DNA from: Bradyrhizobium sp. CB82 | GTDB taxonomy: Bacteria > Pseudomonadota > Alphaproteobacteria > Rhizobiales > Xanthobacteraceae | Assembly: GCF_029714405.1 (NCBI RefSeq) | Contig: NZ_CP121650.1 | Coordinates: 7,011,001 to 7,075,000, forward strand | Reading direction: 5' to 3' | Length of the DNA: 64,000 nucleotides | The notes under the pieces: model-generated | Databases searched by the model: none | The model's input: only the letters and a program-made list of their open reading frames with translations | What the model was told of the DNA's origin: nothing | Part shown: piece by piece, positions 42,201 through 50,539 of the stretch | How positions within the stretch are numbered: position 1 is the stretch's first letter | Layout: each line of letters opens with the position of its first letter | Program-made: the position numbers and the translations under genes

Positions 42201-44537
42201 CAATTGGAAGTCATCACTGGTGAACGCCGAAATCGTGGTGTTGCGAAGAACCAGCGTATCCTGGCTTGTCAACGCGAAGTACACGTCGTTGCCGACCTGC
42301 GTCATCGCCGCTTTGATGTCGTTGAGTGAAGTGAACGCAAAACCGTTCAATTGAATGACGTCGTGCCCCGCAGCCGATCCCGGCGTGAAGTCGGTGATTA
42401 TGTCCGAACCATCGCCCGAGTTGATCACGAAGGTGTCGGCGCCACCGCCGCCGGTCAAAATGTCATTTCCGAGACCACCGGTGATCACGTTGGACGCATC
42501 GTTGCCGACGATTATGTTGGACTCCGAATTGCCCGTGCCGTCGATCGCGGCCGAACCGGTCAGCGTCAGATTCTCAACGTAATCGGGCAGCTTGTACGTG
42601 ACGGAAGAAAGGACGGTATCCACCCCGCCGCCATAGCTCTCGACCACCTTGGCGCCGGGATCGGTGACGATGTAGGTATCGTCGCCAAGCCCGCCGGTCA
42701 TCATATCGGCGCCCCCTGCGCCGCCGAGGAGATCATTGCCGCTGGTCCCAGTCAACGTGTCGGCACTTGCCGTACCCGCGATGGTGTTCGTTGGAGTTCC
42801 ACTGGCCAGAAGCGTATAGCTGGCGAGCGTATACTCCGGCAGCTGGTAGGCCTTGATATAGTCGATGTTCATTTGCGCGGTTGCGCTTGGATCTGCGTTG
42901 CCGGCCCAGCTTCCGCCCATCGCCAGATTGGCGATCATGTACATGGCTGTGTTCATGTCCGATGGAGTGGCGACCTGCCCGACCTCGACTCCATCGACAA
43001 AGTAGCTCAGCGTGTACGGCGTCCACTCCACACCGAAGGTATGGTCGCCGGCCGTCAGGTTCGCCGTATTCGCCCAATATCCTTGATTTGAGGTGGTGGA
43101 CGAAAGAAAGCCCCAATGAGCCTGGTCAGGATCTTTGCCCAGTGCTTCAAGCACATCCAGTTCCGTCTTGAGACCGTGGGTGTTGATCGGCAACATCCAG
43201 AAAGCAGGCCATGCGCCCTGAGTGCCGGACAGCGAGGCCTTCATCTCGAAGTAGCCATACGTCTGGACGAAGCTGTTCTCGGTCGTGATCAATCCGGACG
43301 AGAAAACATGATTGCCAACATAGGCTGCGTCGCTCGATGGAATCGGTGCTGCGGTGATGACCAGATGGCCGTCCTGGATGGAGAACGGATTGAGACCTAA
43401 CGGACTAGAGGCCTGCGTCCCCGGCAGACCTGCAAAGCTCGGGTCGACATAAACCTCTTGCTCACCCGCTAGCGAGTAACTTGCAGCGCCGCTCCAGGCG
43501 TAGTTCGTTTTCCAGTTAAGATGCGGATCCTGGCCGGCCGAGAGCGAGTTGAAGTCGTCGCCGAATGTTTGAACCAATCCCGTTGGCGCGGTGACGATAT
43601 TGACATTGGCGGCGACGAAATTCTGAACGACCGTGTTTTCAAGGGTAATTTTTTCGCCGTTTCCAAGCGATAGAACGACATCCGTGCCGACCTGCTGCAT
43701 GGCGGCCGTGACGTCGGTAAGCGTCTTGAAGCTCGTGCCATTGACCTGCAGGACGTCCCCACCGGCACCAGTTTGGAAATCGGTGATGATGTCATTTCCG
43801 TTGCCGGCCCTGATGACAAACGTGTCGCTGCCGCCCCCGCCGGTGAGGACGTCGTTGCCCTTACCGCCATCGATCATGTTGTTGCCGGCGTTGCCGATGA
43901 TGATGTTGTTGAGATCGTTGCCGGCGGCGGGAGAGTCGTATTTATCGCCCAGAGTGAGATTTTCGACGTTCGGCGCGTTAACGAGGCTGTAGCCGTCGAT
44001 CATACCATCATAGATGGTGTCGATGCCTTGACCGGCGAGCTCCACCACCTTCGTGCCGTGATTGTACATGAAGTAGGAGTCGTCGCCCGCGCCGCCAATC
44101 AACGTGACGCCATCGCCCATCGCCTGCAGCGAGTCGTTCATCGCACCGCCCGTGAGCGTCCCCCCGGTACCAACCGTAGTCCAAGGGGTATTCGGCGCAG
44201 CGCTTACTGGAAGCGGATTGTCGAGGACAACGTTTGCTGGCGTGAACGAGGAAAGCGCAATGTTCTGTAATGTGAGCGTTTCAGTGGACGAGAGCGTGAC
44301 GATCACGTCAGTGCCGATCTGCTTTGCGGCCGACATGAAGCTTGTAAACGTGGCAAAACCGTAATTCTGCACCCGCAGGACGTCGCCACCGATGCCCGCT
44401 TGAAAGTCGCTGATGGTATCGGAACCGTAGCCCTTTGAGACAACAAAGATATCGCTGCCTGCTCTCCCGGTTAAGAGATCATTGCCTGTGCCGCCGAACA
44501 GGACGTCAGAATCTGCGGTTCCATTGATTATGGTCAT
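39279..44537 (-). CDS. Secreted RTX protein with GH16 glycanase domain and Ig-like repeats
   Basis: The 1752-residue product has no signal peptide. Order: RTX-type Ca-binding repeats (about 1-310, GGTGNDLL, GGKGNDVLTGGGGSDTF); a GH16 catalytic domain (about 320-567) with the intact ELDVLE motif (Glu459 nucleophile, Asp461, Glu464 acid/base); more RTX repeats (about 585-915, GGGGDDWLYGGSGNDTF); three Ig-like Bap-type repeats (about 995-1270, LTGSAQAG, GGWSF); two repeats with WNTDGNGNF...DLNGDGVIG Ca loops (about 1275-1520); and a C-terminal region ending HLAELHNFILR. This is a type I secretion substrate that likely cleaves a beta-1,3/1,4-glucan or the cell's own exopolysaccharide (ExsH/PlyA/EglC-like). 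It lies 271 bp below the ABC exporter gene. The type I secretion proteins are not in the window. Confidence 0.9.
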   Translation of the reverse strand: MTIINGTADSDVLFGGTGNDLLTGRAGSDIFVVSKGYGSDTISDFQAGIGGDVLRVQNYGFATFTSFMSAAKQIGTDVIVTLSSTETLTLQNIALSSFTPANVVLDNPLPVSAAPNTPWTTVGTGGTLTGGAMNDSLQAMGDGVTLIGGAGDDSYFMYNHGTKVVELAGQGIDTIYDGMIDGYSLVNAPNVENLTLGDKYDSPAAGNDLNNIIIGNAGNNMIDGGKGNDVLTGGGGSDTFVIRAGNGNDIITDFQTGAGGDVLQVNGTSFKTLTDVTAAMQQVGTDVVLSLGNGEKITLENTVVQNFVAANVNIVTAPTGLVQTFGDDFNSLSAGQDPHLNWKTNYAWSGAASYSLAGEQEVYVDPSFAGLPGTQASSPLGLNPFSIQDGHLVITAAPIPSSDAAYVGNHVFSSGLITTENSFVQTYGYFEMKASLSGTQGAWPAFWMLPINTHGLKTELDVLEALGKDPDQAHWGFLSSTTSNQGYWANTANLTAGDHTFGVEWTPYTLSYFVDGVEVGQVATPSDMNTAMYMIANLAMGGSWAGNADPSATAQMNIDYIKAYQLPEYTLASYTLLASGTPTNTIAGTASADTLTGTSGNDLLGGAGGADMMTGGLGDDTYIVTDPGAKVVESYGGGVDTVLSSVTYKLPDYVENLTLTGSAAIDGTGNSESNIIVGNDASNVITGGLGNDILTGGGGADTFVINSGDGSDIITDFTPGSAAGHDVIQLNGFAFTSLNDIKAAMTQVGNDVYFALTSQDTLVLRNTTISAFTSDDFQLPGALPVGGTITSWINGSTSSHIVYGTAANDKITPVNSDDTMVGWSGDDTYVVGSPNQKIIENPGGGIDSVEAWVSYTLPANVENLTLMKGGLTGIGNTLANRMVGSSGNDVLNGGGGDDWLYGGSGNDTFVYGIASGHDTIADFHVFTSSTAEHDKLILKGYDASAYLTNVGDEWTVHYAGGADSFRIAGVTQLSSSDYSFVSPTGASMTMAGLTAPTISLASPGTLGTGGLTNANHLILTGSAQAGVTIKVFDQTSQIGVATADNNGGWSFTTGTLADGSHSFTAVAADGVGDLSAISTSVNVLVDATAPAAPSIASFSPDSNIVGDGITNANQLTLTGAAEAGSQVEIFDGSTQVGIAAADASGNWSFATSTLVDGIHAFTGKATDTAGNVSASSGGLNVTVDTLAPVAPILTSGTPAASSAMVVSGTAEAGSTVRLYEGATQLGTGTAGASGAWSITTGSLATGQHGLTATATDIAGNLSQLSNVFSAAIGAVIEAAGATTLTKVGSNFYLSTAGSSVVLKNGGTAVVAGQLGAWVPVGAEASSSGYLVAWKISSTGQFAIWNTDGNGNFVSNYLNKVSGTDSVLESSETLFHQDLNGDGVIGVPSTATAAASIATTIAGTTVEASGSTSLVAVGQNFSLVSMAAGTGPTLKYGGVAVVPGQFGVWTPVAAEQTSTGYDVAWKIPATGEFSVWTTDGNGNYLSNLLNKVSPTDASLKAAETTFYQDLNGDGVINTSSTVLEISGNVALKLGNMTQAATIDAGATLELSGAASGSITFKAATGNLTLDHAAEFTGTLIGLAGDGTSANSNHLDLKDIVYGAGTSASFSGSTAGGTLTVVDAQNHTAHISLVGDYTKSSFNLSSDGTGGTLVIDPPKASFDFAPAPTSQSPATAPAATAARLGGDGFAFAQSAAPKDAYEFVNEAFHELARVAHLAETSRTDADFGHHQVDVFDAVAAIDAHLAELHNFILR

Positions 44538-44558
44538 GATGAGTGCCGTGCTCCCTTT

Positions 44559-44577
44559 GCGTAGTAGCGAACTACGC
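44559..44577. promoter_or_regulatory. Seven-base inverted repeat upstream of the RTX-GH16 gene
   Basis: GCGTAGT-AGCGA-ACTACGC, perfect, 22-40 bp upstream of the ATG at 44537. It overlaps the place where the -10 region or leader would lie. Operator or leader hairpin. Confidence 0.45.
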
Positions 44578-44808
44578 CGACCTTCAAATCGGCCTTACGG
44601 ATTCGACACAATTTGAAGCATGAAGGGGGAATCTGCCGGCAACGGAAAGAGACGCCGTAACATTACGAGCTCATGTGAAGTCGGCGCGGCTCAACCAGGC
44701 AAGTTCAATGCACGGCCCATCACCAATGAGCGCACGCGGAACCCGGCCTCGCTTTGGGCACCATGCCGGCTGTTGGAAGGGGAACTCGGCGCCGGCGCTG
44801 ATCGATTT

Positions 44809-46620
44809 TCAGCTCGCGAAGTTCCGTGTACGCTCGCCCCTCGAATGCGCCAGGACTATCGCCGGAGGTCCCTCCGCGCGAACTCGGCCATTTTCAATAC
44901 ACACCACATGGTCCGCATCGCGCACGGACTCCAGGCGATGCGTTATGAGCAACAAGGTTCGGCTCTTGAAATGCTTCTGGATCGCGCATCGGATACTGTC
45001 CTCGAGCGTCAGATCGAGCGCGCTCATCGCTTCGTCAAGGATGAGGAACTTCGGATTGCGCACAATCGCTCGTGCGAGTCCAAGACGCTGACGCTGACCG
45101 CCCGAGAACCGCAGCCCATGTTGTCCTATCCACGTGTCGTATTTGTCGGGCAGGGCCTCGACGACCTCTGAAATGCCTGCCATCCGCAACGCCTGCCGAA
45201 CCTCTTCCTCGGAGGCATCGTTCTTGGCCATCCGAACATTCTCGATCACGGTGCCCTCGATCAGATCGACATCCTGGCCCGCAATCGCGAGCATGCCGAG
45301 CCAGTCGGTCCGGCGAACATCTTCGATGGGTCGACCATCAACCCGTACGACACCCTCGTTGGCAGAATAGAGCTGCAGCAGAAGATTCACGATCGTGGTC
45401 TTGCCCGCGCCACTTGCTCCAATGAGCGCAGTGGTCTTTCCCGCAGGAATGTCAAACGAAACATCCGAAAGGGCGGGCTCGGCTCCGGCATCATAGTGGA
45501 ACGTCACGTTGCGAAATGAGATGCCCTCCCGCAGCGTACTCATCGCCACGTGCCCAGCCTTCGGGTACTCCTTGTCATCCGTCGACAGCATGTTCCGGAT
45601 GGACCGGAGTTGGGGTTCGATCTGCGCCATATACAGCAGGTTCCCTTCCAGGTCTCGCATATGCGGCTGCAATCGATAGAGCAGCGCGACCGCGGTCAAG
45701 CTCGTCGCGAATCCGATTCCCCACATATCGGCGAAGGCAATAACGAGAAACAACACGACTAGATACCCCACCTCCGTCAGAGGCGAGACGAGAGCGGACA
45801 GACGCGCAAGCCGCAGCGCGACCTGTCGGGCCTGCGTCGACGCCTGCTCGAAGCGTCTCTGGTGAATCTCCTCCTGGCCATATGCGCGGATCGTGCGCAT
45901 ACCCTGGAGTGTCATCAGCATATGCTCTCCCAGTCTTTGATGAACCATCTTAACGCCGGCGCCCAACTGCTGCATCGGCAACGAAAGATGACGCAATCCG
46001 GCCGATACAAGCATTGAGGCAACGATGGCGAGGAGGGTTACCTTGATCGAAAGCGCCAGCAGAAACGACGCGAAGAGAAAAATCGAACACGAACTCACGA
46101 TAATGCGCGTAAGGCTGGCGTAGGCTCCGGAGATCACCCATGTCTCGGTTCCCAACACCTCCATGAGATATGCTTCGTCATGGCGTTGAAAGAACGAATA
46201 CGCGGTCGACAGATACTGCAGATGAACGCGGTTGCGCGCGGCTTCGTTGATCTTTTCACCAACACGCGCACTAATGAGCGTATTAATGAAGGAAAGAGCA
46301 CCACGCGCGACAATCAGAAGGAGCAGCACGACAGCAGTTTCGGTCGAGCTGTGAAACCAGTTCACCGCATACCGGAGCGCTTCGCCCAGGAGGCCGCCGG
46401 TGGACGTCGCAAGCTCCACCTGCCCCATGGCGAAATAAAAGAACAGGAGCACGAGGGTAATTCCGACCGTCTCCGCCAACGATGCAGCCAAGCCAAGGAC
46501 GATCAGCGCTGGCGTCACCCATCGGGGCAATGGCGCAAGCTTGAGCAGCTTGAACAGTTCGGCCAATGCAGCGCGGCGAGCAGCTCTAGGTCTTGTCGTA
46601 TTGCCTGCGTTCTCTGTCAT
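44809..46620 (-). CDS. ABC exporter half-transporter (MsbA/PglK type)
   Basis: The 603-residue product (ATG 46620) has an exporter transmembrane domain (about 30-330, six helices) fused to an ATPase: Walker A GASGAGKTT at 401-409, Q-loop IAGQD, signature FSGGQ at 505-509, Walker B FLILDE at 525-530 and switch His in LLITHRLES. This is the type that moves lipid-linked glycans or lipid A across the inner membrane. The absence of a C39 or similar N-terminal domain and of a fusion-protein gene nearby argues against a type I protein exporter for the RTX gene. Its start overlaps the stop of the GT2 gene by 4 bases (ATGA), so it is co-translated with glycosyltransferases and most likely flips their product. 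Confidence 0.88.
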   Translation of the reverse strand: MTENAGNTTRPRAARRAALAELFKLLKLAPLPRWVTPALIVLGLAASLAETVGITLVLLFFYFAMGQVELATSTGGLLGEALRYAVNWFHSSTETAVVLLLLIVARGALSFINTLISARVGEKINEAARNRVHLQYLSTAYSFFQRHDEAYLMEVLGTETWVISGAYASLTRIIVSSCSIFLFASFLLALSIKVTLLAIVASMLVSAGLRHLSLPMQQLGAGVKMVHQRLGEHMLMTLQGMRTIRAYGQEEIHQRRFEQASTQARQVALRLARLSALVSPLTEVGYLVVLFLVIAFADMWGIGFATSLTAVALLYRLQPHMRDLEGNLLYMAQIEPQLRSIRNMLSTDDKEYPKAGHVAMSTLREGISFRNVTFHYDAGAEPALSDVSFDIPAGKTTALIGASGAGKTTIVNLLLQLYSANEGVVRVDGRPIEDVRRTDWLGMLAIAGQDVDLIEGTVIENVRMAKNDASEEEVRQALRMAGISEVVEALPDKYDTWIGQHGLRFSGGQRQRLGLARAIVRNPKFLILDEAMSALDLTLEDSIRCAIQKHFKSRTLLLITHRLESVRDADHVVCIENGRVRAEGPPAIVLAHSRGERTRNFAS

Positions 46621-47612
46621 GGCGATTGATTTGGATCGCCGATAGCAAACGACGAAACCGGGCGTCGAACCACCCTGCGACGCCGATGACGCCATTTCCA
46701 TCGCATTTCCGACACGATATCCCGCGGCACATCGTGGATAAGGATCCTTAGCGCCAGCAAGGGATTCCGTCTGCACAGGAGCCCAATGATCGAAGCGAAG
46801 TACCACAATCGACCGCCCGTCAGAGCCCTCCGTAGCAGCCAACGCGCATAGTTTCTGAAGCCCTGCTCAAGGAGCGCCGAGCGCCCGGGATGCCGCGTCA
46901 TGATCTCATCGGCGACCAGCATCCAAGACCGGAACATCCGAGTCATGTTGCTTGACATGTTGTTCGGCAGGTAGCGGTAACCAATCTGGTACTCGGGCAC
47001 AACCGCGAACTGGTACGTCTCCGCGACACGGCAATAGAACAGTAGATCTTCGCAGCCTTCAGCACCCGATGCCCTGAGCCCACTTTCGAAGCCTCGTGCA
47101 GCTATGAGGGCTTCCCGGCGAACCAGTGCCGAGCTGCCGTTGCCAATGAAATTTCCCTGACAGAGATAGTCCAGGACCTCGCCCGCATGGAACACAGGAT
47201 CGGACCTGGCGCTTACGCAACTGTCGGCATCGATCCAATCATACCAGCTGTAGACGAGACCAGTCCTGTTGCCTCCATCAAGCAAGGTCTGAAGCTGTTG
47301 CTCAATCTTGCGGGGCGTCCAGAGATCATCGGCATCAATGAACGCGACGAAGTCCGCGCGCGCCGCCTGCCAGCCTGCATTCCGAGCGGCCGCAACCCCT
47401 GCATTATGCTGTTCTACTATTGTTATTCGGGAATCCTGAGCCAAATGCCGCTGAACGACCGCCACCGTGTTGTCAGTGGAGCCGTCGTCCACGACAATGA
47501 TCTCCAGCTCCCGATGCGACTGCGATCTGACGCTGCGAAGCGTCTCGTCGATCGTTGCACTGGCGTTGAAGGCGGGAATGACCACGCTGACCAGGAGCGT
47601 CCCCGTACTCAT
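46617..47612 (-). CDS. Family 2 glycosyltransferase
   Basis: The 331-residue product (ATG 47612) has a GT-A fold: VSVVIPAFNASATIDETLRSV, IIVVDDGSTDNT, AAARNAGWQAARADFVAFIDADD (DxD motif) and a later GFESGLRASGAEGCEDLLFY with the catalytic-base region ED. The C-terminal 100 residues are basic and amphipathic, suitable for membrane association. It should add one sugar from a nucleotide-sugar donor to a lipid-linked glycan. It overlaps the fusion gene before it and the ABC gene after it by 4 bases each (ATGA). Confidence 0.9.
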   Translation of the reverse strand: MSTGTLLVSVVIPAFNASATIDETLRSVRSQSHRELEIIVVDDGSTDNTVAVVQRHLAQDSRITIVEQHNAGVAAARNAGWQAARADFVAFIDADDLWTPRKIEQQLQTLLDGGNRTGLVYSWYDWIDADSCVSARSDPVFHAGEVLDYLCQGNFIGNGSSALVRREALIAARGFESGLRASGAEGCEDLLFYCRVAETYQFAVVPEYQIGYRYLPNNMSSNMTRMFRSWMLVADEIMTRHPGRSALLEQGFRNYARWLLRRALTGGRLWYFASIIGLLCRRNPLLALRILIHDVPRDIVSEMRWKWRHRRRRVVRRPVSSFAIGDPNQSP

Positions 47613-50539
47613 TGATATTGCTCCAGGCAACGCGCGAATGCGTCCAGCGTAAACTCGCCCCTGACCTCAATTCGCGGCAGATTTAACAAATTGTCCTTCA
47701 GTGTGGCGGCCCGGCTGACCGTGCTGAACAGGGTTTTGTAACCGCATTCGGCTGCCAGAATTTCGAGCCGCTGATCGGTGGCGCCAAAAGGCGCGGCAAG
47801 CGACGTTATCGGTCGCCCAAGCCATTGTTCCAATTGTGCGCGAGATCGCGTCAGTTCCTCGGCGAGATTCCAGGTCGCGAGTGCCTCGCTCCGCGGGTGG
47901 CTAGCCAAATGACTCCCAAAGCAGACGCCCTCGGCGGCAAGCGCGGCAATCCCGGTCATATCGAGCAGCGAAGCGGGCTCTCCCAACGGTGCATCCCACT
48001 CCGCCCGCTTTCCCACGAAGTCGGTCGCAACGAACACCTCCGCCGAGAAATCGTTTGCCTGCAAAATCGGCCATGCATGCTCGGCGAAATCCTCGTAGCC
48101 ATCGTCGAAGGTGATCAGCACCGGCCTGCCGACGAACGGATGATCGTTTGCCACGAACCAGGCGAGCTGATCCGAATTGATCGTGTGGTAACCATTGCGG
48201 CGAAGCCATAGCATTTGCTGCCGGAACGCATCTGGAGACACGCGGTAGCGCGCCAGTTCACCTGGTCCTTCAGCCGCAATCCGGTGGTACATCAAGACCG
48301 GAGCATGCGCGCGTCTTTCCGATTGCGTGACGTCAAACCGGCGCGCGGCCGCGCCACCCCACACGATGGATCGCGCAACCTTGACCTCGATCGGCGCGTT
48401 GACGGCCGCACATTTCACCTGCGCATCGGGGGTCGCTTCGCCCGAGCGTAAACGCCTGAACCGATCGATACGGTACAGTTCGGTCTCGATCGACGCGTCG
48501 AGCGCAAGTCCGGGTACGCCCTGGATGGTCCGCGTGATCGTCTCCGCCCCGTACGGACTCTCCCAGTCGAGCCCCGTTCGGGACATGTTGTCCTTCAGCA
48601 CAAAGGCATGGGCCGCCACAAGGTAACCGCCAGGACGTAGCGCCTGGGCCAGTCGCTTCGCGACCAATTCCAGTTCGGCCTCGTCATCAAGGTAGTAAAG
48701 GGCCTCGGAGCAGACGATCAAATCGATGTCCTGCGGCAGCGGATCGGTGGCTAAATCCAGTTGAGCGAACTCAATATTCTGATGCCCATTGCACCGGACC
48801 CGAGCACGATCGAGCGCCTTCGTCGAAATATCGGCGGCTCGGAGGCGTTTGACCCTGCGGGCCAATTGCCGCGTAAAGTGTCCTTCCGCGCACGCGAGCT
48901 CAAGCGCGTTCTCCACCGGTTGGTCTGGAAGCAGCTCGAGCTGCCGGATGTACTTTTCCTGTTCATACGGCGAACCGTAGTTCCAGGGATCTTCCTGCTC
49001 GAAGAGCCCCTCCCAAAATTGCTTGCGTCCGGGCTCTTGAGACCTTTCGGCGCCTCGCATCCGACTGCTGGAAGCGGGGATGCCTGAAATGGCAAGCGAC
49101 CGCGCCTCGCGTGAAGCCCGCGAGTCCAACTCGCGCAGCCGCCCCCGGTGAGTGTCTCGGCCGTCTCGCACGAAGGATCGAAGCCGTCCGGCCCGCTTGT
49201 GGAGCGCGATTTTTGCCCGAACCAGGTTTCCGATCTGGTCCTTGATCTGCAAATGAACCAGGCCATCGGCAGCCAGCGTGATCCAGAAGCGGCGGCCGAC
49301 AGTGCCGAGGACACCAATATCGACCAGCGTCAGGATGCGCGGGCCATCGCAGAGATAGACGTACAATCGATCAATGGTCCCGATTGGCCTGATGGTGCTG
49401 ATGTGGCGAAGATCAACGCGCGTGCCTAGTGTCAATGTGAGGACCCTGGGCGCCGAAAGGTCGTCATAGTCGAGCACTTTCCGCTCAAATCTGTATTGAC
49501 ACTTTCGCCCCGCCGCGCGGTCGTTCCACGCACGAGCGATTGCTGAGATGAGGCTGGTTACCCCGTTCCCGTATTGCGGCCAGCGTTCAGCCAACTTGGC
49601 AGGCACCGTTCTTGCCCCCACCATGACGGCATCGAGCAGGACGGTGGTGATATCGTCCGCCGACGCCTGAGTCTTCGGAATGTCGCTGAGCGCTTCCAGA
49701 GATGGATCGCTGGCGTTCCTGCGGCCGCAATCAAATCCGGCGCACCAGAGCACGAAATACGCGTACGCCGCCGCGGCGGTGCCGTATGCAATTGAGGCTC
49801 CGGCTTGGTGTGCGGGGGCCGGCTCGCCGACGCGATCATCGCTCGAAAATCCGCGCGCAATGACAACCTGCGCGTCGGCCAGCATCCGTTTGACGTCCTG
49901 CGTCAGTGAGCGGTCGCTTATTCGATAGTAGCTCAATTTCTCATCGACATGGATCCACCTGCCGCCGCAGCGAGCGATCCGTTGCCACAGATCCCAATCT
50001 TCGCACGTACGGAGGCTCGTCTCAAAGCCACCGACCTTTGCAACCGCGCTCTTGAGGACAAGCACGGTATGGATGAACGTGGCGCACGTGCGAGCGAAAC
50101 GCTCAAATGCGTTGTCCTGGATTGTCGGGTCGACGCGAACGGGAGTCTCGCCGCCGTCAGGCATGACCCGGCAACCGTTGCAATAGGCGGCCACCGCCGA
50201 GGAATTGAGATCCAGCGCAGCATTCATCCTGGCGAGGAAGGATCGATCGATCCAATCATCACTGTCGAGGAAGAGTATTCGTTCGCCTCTCGCGTTTGAG
50301 ATTCCCTTGTTACGAGCACTTGAAGCGCCTGCTCCATCACAGTTCAGAAGCCGAAATCGGGAATCGCGCGCCGCATGTTCAGCAACGATCGCGGCCGTGC
50401 CATCGTTCGAACCATCATCCACGATAAGAGCCTCCCAGTCGGAGACGCTTTGCGCGAGCAGGCTGCCGAGTGTTTCAGCAATGGTCTCTTCGGCATCACG
50501 GGCGGCGATCACGACCGACGTACGCGGATGGGCCGTCAT
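47609..50539 (-). CDS. Fusion: GT2 glycosyltransferase, NodS-like methyltransferase, NodB-like polysaccharide deacetylase
   Basis: The 976-residue product starts at ATG 50539, overlapping the preceding gene. Domain 1 (about 1-230) is GT2: TSVVIAARDAEETIAETLGS, LIVDDGSNDGT, ILFLDSDDW and TCEDWDLWQRI. A linker of about 250 residues follows. Domain 2 (about 495-690) is a class I SAM methyltransferase in which EDPWNYGSPYEQEKY is followed by ELACAEGHFTRQLA (about 546-559) and CSEALYYL; the DPW-x-PYE preface is characteristic of the NodS family. Domain 3 (about 745-976) is a polysaccharide deacetylase: LITFDDGYEDF (Asp812-Asp813), FGSHLASHPRSE (His877, His881) and AAPFGATD. The protein could add a sugar, N- or O-methylate it and deacetylate it. 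Acceptor and order of action are unknown. Confidence 0.88.
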   Translation of the reverse strand: MTAHPRTSVVIAARDAEETIAETLGSLLAQSVSDWEALIVDDGSNDGTAAIVAEHAARDSRFRLLNCDGAGASSARNKGISNARGERILFLDSDDWIDRSFLARMNAALDLNSSAVAAYCNGCRVMPDGGETPVRVDPTIQDNAFERFARTCATFIHTVLVLKSAVAKVGGFETSLRTCEDWDLWQRIARCGGRWIHVDEKLSYYRISDRSLTQDVKRMLADAQVVIARGFSSDDRVGEPAPAHQAGASIAYGTAAAAYAYFVLWCAGFDCGRRNASDPSLEALSDIPKTQASADDITTVLLDAVMVGARTVPAKLAERWPQYGNGVTSLISAIARAWNDRAAGRKCQYRFERKVLDYDDLSAPRVLTLTLGTRVDLRHISTIRPIGTIDRLYVYLCDGPRILTLVDIGVLGTVGRRFWITLAADGLVHLQIKDQIGNLVRAKIALHKRAGRLRSFVRDGRDTHRGRLRELDSRASREARSLAISGIPASSSRMRGAERSQEPGRKQFWEGLFEQEDPWNYGSPYEQEKYIRQLELLPDQPVENALELACAEGHFTRQLARRVKRLRAADISTKALDRARVRCNGHQNIEFAQLDLATDPLPQDIDLIVCSEALYYLDDEAELELVAKRLAQALRPGGYLVAAHAFVLKDNMSRTGLDWESPYGAETITRTIQGVPGLALDASIETELYRIDRFRRLRSGEATPDAQVKCAAVNAPIEVKVARSIVWGGAAARRFDVTQSERRAHAPVLMYHRIAAEGPGELARYRVSPDAFRQQMLWLRRNGYHTINSDQLAWFVANDHPFVGRPVLITFDDGYEDFAEHAWPILQANDFSAEVFVATDFVGKRAEWDAPLGEPASLLDMTGIAALAAEGVCFGSHLASHPRSEALATWNLAEELTRSRAQLEQWLGRPITSLAAPFGATDQRLEILAAECGYKTLFSTVSRAATLKDNLLNLPRIEVRGEFTLDAFARCLEQYQ

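Noticed and set aside
44809..46620. The ABC protein as type I secretion exporter for the RTX protein
   Set aside because: It lacks a C39-like domain, has the MsbA/PglK look, is coupled to glycosyltransferases, and has no adjacent membrane-fusion or TolC-type gene; glycan flipping fits better.
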